Source: Archivesica marissinica (Eukaryota > Mollusca > Bivalvia > Venerida > Vesicomyidae). From it: a stretch of 64,000 bases of DNA. The notes under the pieces are model-generated. The model had not been told where the DNA came from. It made no database searches and saw nothing but the letters and a program-made list of their open reading frames with translations. This document shows, in pieces, positions 62,975 through 64,000 of this stretch; the first letter of the stretch is position 1, and every line of letters starts with the position of its first letter. The DNA lies in the NCBI GenBank assembly GCA_014843695.1, contig CM026391.1, forward strand, positions 41,640,598 to 41,704,597, in the 5' to 3' direction. The position numbers and the translations under genes are program-made.

Positions 62975-64000
62975 CAACAACTTGCATTACACACCTGTCT
63001 TATCAACACCTAGTATCATATATATAACAGTCTGCACTCCACACCTAGCTACACAATTCCTAATAGTATATACAATAAACTGGACTACACACCTAGCTAC
63101 CCAATTCCTAGTATAGTATATACAACAGCCTGTATTGCACATCTAGTTACCCAATTCCTAGTATAGTATATACAACAGCCTGTATTGCACACCTAGTTAC
63201 CCAATTACTAGTATAATATATACAACAGCCTGTATTGCACACCTAGTTACCCAATTCCTAGAATAGTATATACAACAGCCTGTACTGCACACCTAGTTAC
63301 CCAATTCCTAGTATAGTATATACAACAGCCTGTATTGCACACCTAGTTACCCAATTCCTAGTATAATATATACAACAGCCTGTATTGCACACCTAGTTAC
63401 CCAATTCCTAGCATAGTATGTACAACAGTCTGTATTGCACACCTAGTTACACAATTCCTAGTATGGTATATACAACAGCCTGTATTGCACACCTAGCAAC
63501 CCAATTCCTAGTATTGTATATACAACAGACTGTATTGCACACCTAGCTACCAAATTCCTAGTATAGTATATACAACAGCCTGTATTGCGCACCTAGTTAC
63601 CCAATTCCTAGCATAGTATATAAAACAGCCTGTATTGCACACCTAGCTACCCAATTCCTAGCATAGTATTTACAACAGCCTGTATTGCACACATAGTTAC
63701 CCAATTCCTAGTATAGTATATACAACAGACTTTATTGCACACCTAGCTACAAAAGTCCTAGTATAGTATATACAACTGCCTGTTTTGCACACATAGTTAC
63801 CCAATTCCTAGCATAGGATATACAACAGCCTGTATTGCACACATAGCTACCCAAGTCCTAGTATAGTATATAAAACAGCAGGAACTGCACACCTAGTTAC
63901 ACAATTCCTAGTTTAGTATATACAACAGCAGGAACTGCACACCAAGTAACCAAATAATTCCCAGAATAGTATATACAACAGTAGGAACTGCACAACTAGC
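62975..64000 (+). repeat. 50-bp satellite, subfamily 3, runs off window
   Basis: The unit contains CCAATTCCTAGTATAGTATA and CAACAGCCTGTATTGCACAC, period about 50 bp, about 20 units. The last units carry CAGCAGGAACTGCACA instead. The array continues beyond the window end. Confidence 0.93.

Overview
The window looks like accessory, repeat-dominated DNA from an invertebrate nuclear genome. There are no bacterial-style operons. It is AT-rich and filled with minisatellite arrays, tRNA-derived SINEs, LINE relics, DNA-transposon relics and one Ty3/Gypsy-type LTR retrotransposon, and it carries a 1000-N scaffold gap inside a satellite. A mollusc or other lophotrochozoan would fit, but that is inference from the general repeat style; no host gene here identifies the species.

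Layout: 1-3.4 kb is AT-rich non-coding DNA with a small fold-back element. At 3.4-3.8 kb lies a minus-strand LINE C-terminal fragment. At 4.0-14.3 kb there is a 40-bp minisatellite that contains a recent 2350-bp tandem duplication. 14.3-20.8 kb is mixed sequence: a long near-perfect hairpin, SINEs with clear target-site duplications, a 46-bp array with alternating dimers, and a piggyBac-like deletion derivative with TTAA ends. A 63-bp array occupies 20.9-22.4 kb. From 22.7 to 41.2 kb three different satellites, all of 29-bp period, follow one another; the last is about 17 kb long and includes the gap. An LTR retrotransposon (41.19-48.35 kb) sits at the right edge of this satellite. 49.3-51.75 kb is a LINE/Tc1-mariner mosaic, running into a 32/30-bp satellite to 52.86 kb. 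A second LINE relic ends at a pentanucleotide tail at 53.5 kb. 55-61 kb holds more SINEs, another 46-bp array and a degenerate 35-bp repeat. 62-64 kb is a 48-50-bp satellite that runs off the window.

The only long, convincingly protein-coding ORF is the Gag-Pol of the LTR element (protease, reverse transcriptase, RNase H, integrase). Its most striking feature is the primer-binding site. Instead of a normal short site, it carries a 50-nt complement of the 3' half of tRNA-Asp(GTC), followed by 10 nt that are an exact inverted copy of the LTR end, and then an abrupt entry into mid-Gag. I read this as a frozen reverse-transcription accident (read-through into the primer tRNA, fold-back self-priming, then a jump) that removed the Gag N-terminus. 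The other ORFs are mostly stop-free readings of tandem repeats and I do not treat them as genes.
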